A stretch of 8,302 nucleotides of DNA from Nanobdellota archaeon (GTDB lineage Archaea; Nanobdellota; Nanobdellia; SCGC-AAA011-G17; GW2011-AR17): contig JADHVA010000030.1 in assembly GCA_016784245.1 (NCBI GenBank), forward strand, positions 1 to 8,302. The letters are read 5' to 3'. A program made the position numbers and the translations under genes. The notes beneath the pieces are model-generated. The model worked only from the letters and a program-made list of their open reading frames with translations, was not told where the DNA came from and ran no database searches. This document shows, piece by piece, positions 6,451-8,302 of this stretch (positions are counted from its first letter, which is position 1; every line of letters starts with the position of its first letter).

Positions 6451-7315
6451 AAATAAAAAAGGGAAATTAGCACCAGAACAAACTGCTAAATTAATTATTG
6501 CTGTAATTGTAATTCTTTCTATAGTTAGTATTGCTTTATTCATGAAAGGAACATTTGATACAGATTTTTTCTCTCAAACAGCTTGTTGGTTAACAAACAC
6601 AGCAAAATGTGGTGGTGGTTTCTTTTCATCTTTCCCTTCTGCTTGTAGATTTAATGTTGCTGAAGAACCTCTTTCTATGGAAGAATTTTCTACAGTCTTA
6701 ACGGATACTTGGTGGATGTATAAAGAAGGTACTTGTGATTATGGTGCTTCAGTTGATGAAACTTATTTTGCTTATGCTTTCCAACCTAAAGAAGATATTG
6801 AATTAAAAGAATATTTTTCTTACTCTATTGAACACAAAGGTGGTGTAGAAACTGATGCTGTTCATTCTGCTTACAATTATTTAGAACAAAATACAAATTA
6901 TCAAACACTTTGTTTTGATACTCTTTCTGAGGGAATTAAAGATTTAAAATTATCTTCTAATGAATATTATTACATTATTTATTATGATGATCAAGATTTA
7001 ATTGGTAAAAGTGAAGGAGATAGAATTTTAATTACAACAGATAGAAATTTCGATCCAAAATCAGTAGATAGTATTTTTGAGACTATGGCTAAAATAGGAA
7101 TTTCTGGGACTATTGCAGCTTATGGTGTTATCTTTTCTTTTGTAATTGGTCCAAATGCGCTTATTATAGCTGGAGGAGCTATATCATTTTTATTTAGTGA
7201 TACAGGAGATCAAATAGGTGATAGTATTATTGTAGAAAATTTAGTGGGTGAAGATCCAGATGACAGGGGGTGTTTATCTTATGGTCCACCATTGGATTCA
7301 AGTTATGTTTCATAA
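6434..7315 (+). CDS. Prepilin-like membrane protein with class III signal and C-terminal hydrophobic stretch
   Basis: This 293-residue protein has an archaeal class III signal: a basic leader ending in KNKKG (Gly10), then KLAPE, which places Glu15 at position +5 of the predicted mature protein, followed by a hydrophobic helix at about 18-37. A type IV prepilin peptidase would cut after Gly10. The exposed region (about 40-215) has cysteines at 51, 59, 71, 101 and 160, and aromatic-rich segments such as EYYYIIYY (177-184). A second hydrophobic region at about 222-254 could form one long helix or a hairpin, which is unusual for a pilin and would tether the C-terminus. The short tail has Cys280. 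No known ectodomain family is recognised. AGGA at 6423-6426 precedes the ATG, which overlaps the 32-residue gene by 17 bases. It is a candidate minor pilin or surface component of the machine built on the platform protein. Confidence 0.78.
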   Translation: MQSLAKNKKGKLAPEQTAKLIIAVIVILSIVSIALFMKGTFDTDFFSQTACWLTNTAKCGGGFFSSFPSACRFNVAEEPLSMEEFSTVLTDTWWMYKEGTCDYGASVDETYFAYAFQPKEDIELKEYFSYSIEHKGGVETDAVHSAYNYLEQNTNYQTLCFDTLSEGIKDLKLSSNEYYYIIYYDDQDLIGKSEGDRILITTDRNFDPKSVDSIFETMAKIGISGTIAAYGVIFSFVIGPNALIIAGGAISFLFSDTGDQIGDSIIVENLVGEDPDDRGCLSYGPPLDSSYVS

Positions 7316-7463
7316 TAAAAGAGGAGATATTGCTTGGGAATATATCGCGGCTTTTATTTTAATCATAATTGTTTTAATTGTAATTATAGCATTTTCTTCA
7401 ACTTTGAAAACAAAAGCTATTGAAGGAATTACTTACTTATTTACAGGAGTTTTAGGAAAATAA
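7305..7463 (+). CDS. 52-residue minimal class III prepilin
   Basis: From ATG 7305 the product has a leader MFHNKRG followed by DIAWEYIAAF, so Gly7 is the predicted cleavage site and Glu12 is at +5, exactly the archaeal class III prepilin pattern. A strongly hydrophobic helix runs to about residue 29, and only some 23 residues follow (with KTKAIEGI and a LFTGVLGK end), so there is no globular head. Mature length would be 45 residues. This start overlaps the previous gene's end by 11 bases. An in-frame ATG at 7281 has an AGGGGG at 7265-7270 as possible Shine-Dalgarno and would add eight residues (MVHHWIQV) to the leader; the shorter leader fits the family better, but the choice is open. It could be a major pilin of a thin filament or a small accessory pilin. 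Confidence 0.72.
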   Translation: MFHNKRGDIAWEYIAAFILIIIVLIVIIAFSSTLKTKAIEGITYLFTGVLGK

Positions 7464-7464
7464 A

Positions 7465-8302
7465 ATGGCAGAAATTTGGCAAACAGTTATAGCAGCGATT
7501 ATCATTATCATAGTTATTCTTACAATGGGAATTATTTTTAATGAACAATCTAGTGAAATATTTGGTATTATTATTGATTCCTTTGACAAAGTTTTTGTAG
7601 TAGATGAAGAAGCTGATGCTCAAACTAAAACTGTAGCATCTTTTGAAAAATTGTTTTCCAATGTTGATGATTATTGTTATGGTGGTTTTAATACTATTGG
7701 TGGAACGGAATGTCTCTGTTATTCTCAAACTCTTGGATCAGTATCTGAATCTTCTTCTTACTTAATACAAAATATTTATTCTCAAAGTGCATCTTCAGTT
7801 TCTGTTTTGAATATTGCAGATGGAACTTATGAGGCTAGAGAAACAAAACCTTATACTTTAGGTGTAATGGTTGTCAATGGGAAATATGGTGTATGGACAG
7901 GAGTTACTGGTGAACTTGGTTGTGTTTTCCCTGATAGTTATTATATTGTTGGAAAAGATGTGAAACAAGGTCCATTCGGTCTTATTGGTGCTAAAATTAA
8001 TAATTTATATCTTTACTGGGAAGATGATAGAACTGATAAATGGCCTCATGAAAATGGTCCAGATTATACTTTTCAATTTTATGAAGATAAAGATGTAGAA
8101 CAAAATGCTTGTTTGGGAATTCCTCCAGTTTGCGATGATACTACTAGTTACTCTTATTTACTAAAAGCAGCACCAATATTTTACAAGGTTGATGAAACTA
8201 GACTTTGTATACTTACTGATTTAATTGAACGACCAATTGAAGTTTATAATGAAGATAATTATTATGGATTTGGTATTGATGCTTCAGATAAAACTCAAGT
8301 TA
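7465..8302 (+). CDS. Membrane-anchored cysteine-containing protein of the pilus-like operon (3' partial)
   Basis: The frame opens with ATG 7465, one base after the previous stop, preceded by AGGA at 7454-7457, and stays open for 279 codons to the window edge. Residues 6-25 form one hydrophobic helix (TVIAAIIIIIVILTMGIIF) after a short acidic start (MAEIWQ). There is no Gly before the helix, so it lacks the class III prepilin motif and is more likely an N-terminal anchor with the rest outside the cell. The exposed part has cysteines at 71, 83, 85, 153, 216, 223 and 248, including ECLCY and the IPPVCDD segment, which could form disulfides. No conserved domain is recognised. Its position suggests a surface or secretion-related partner of the prepilin-like protein two genes upstream; the two share a layout (N-terminal helix, cysteine-bearing aromatic-rich ectodomain) but no clear sequence similarity. 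Confidence 0.8.
   Translation, partial: MAEIWQTVIAAIIIIIVILTMGIIFNEQSSEIFGIIIDSFDKVFVVDEEADAQTKTVASFEKLFSNVDDYCYGGFNTIGGTECLCYSQTLGSVSESSSYLIQNIYSQSASSVSVLNIADGTYEARETKPYTLGVMVVNGKYGVWTGVTGELGCVFPDSYYIVGKDVKQGPFGLIGAKINNLYLYWEDDRTDKWPHENGPDYTFQFYEDKDVEQNACLGIPPVCDDTTSYSYLLKAAPIFYKVDETRLCILTDLIERPIEVYNEDNYYGFGIDASDKTQV

Noticed and set aside
7441..7728. Minus-strand 95-codon frame
   Set aside because: It overlaps the start of the plus-strand 279-codon partial gene, which has a ribosome binding site, an anchor helix and operon spacing; the minus frame is low-complexity and rich in Lys, Asn and Ile.

Overview
The window looks like part of an AT-rich archaeal genome, most likely a DPANN lineage of the Woesearchaeota/Pacearchaeota type. 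The evidence is a tandem-domain archaeal TadC/ArlJ-type platform protein, two proteins with archaeal class III (G|xxxxE) prepilin signals, T-rich intergenic ends, and the contrast between upstream genes without a Shine-Dalgarno (SD) site and operon-internal genes with one. The lineage is an inference; there is no rRNA or other phylogenetic marker here. All ten genes are on the plus strand, very tightly packed, with no gap above 50 bases. TGA serves as a normal stop once (936-938), so the standard code applies. No tRNA, rRNA, CRISPR array or insertion sequence was seen.

Region 1 (2-3571) is a metal-handling operon, probably for copper. It holds the 3' part of a SafE/DsbD-type membrane protein fused to a cupredoxin-like domain with a Cys-Gly tail, a 50-residue TRASH/YHS-like cysteine protein, a DUF2318 (FtrD-like) lipoprotein rich in CxxC motifs, and a complete CopA-type Cu(I) P-type ATPase. 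The genes are linked by a 4-base gap, a 4-base ATGA overlap and a 21-base gap, each with an SD-like site. A plausible division of labour is sensing or carrying of the metal by the cysteine proteins and cupredoxin, with CopA moving Cu(I) across the membrane.

Region 2 (3572-4190) is a T-rich terminator-like gap followed by a single small serine hydrolase of the RBBP9/YdeN type, with no clear functional tie to either side.

Region 3 (4191-8302, continuing past the window) is a type IV pilus-like or secretion operon: a 719-residue double T2SF platform protein, a 32-residue single-helix membrane peptide, a 293-residue prepilin-like protein with an additional C-terminal hydrophobic stretch, a 52-residue minimal prepilin, and the first 279 residues of a membrane-anchored cysteine-containing protein that runs off the end. 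A TATA-like box at 4156-4165, embedded in the end of the hydrolase gene, is well placed to drive it. The motor ATPase and prepilin peptidase expected for such a system are not in the window.

The most notable points are the uncharacterised pilin-like cluster with its very small members, and the cysteine-rich tail and mini-protein of the copper operon. The parts resemble known families; whether either set is a new system cannot be decided from sequence alone.
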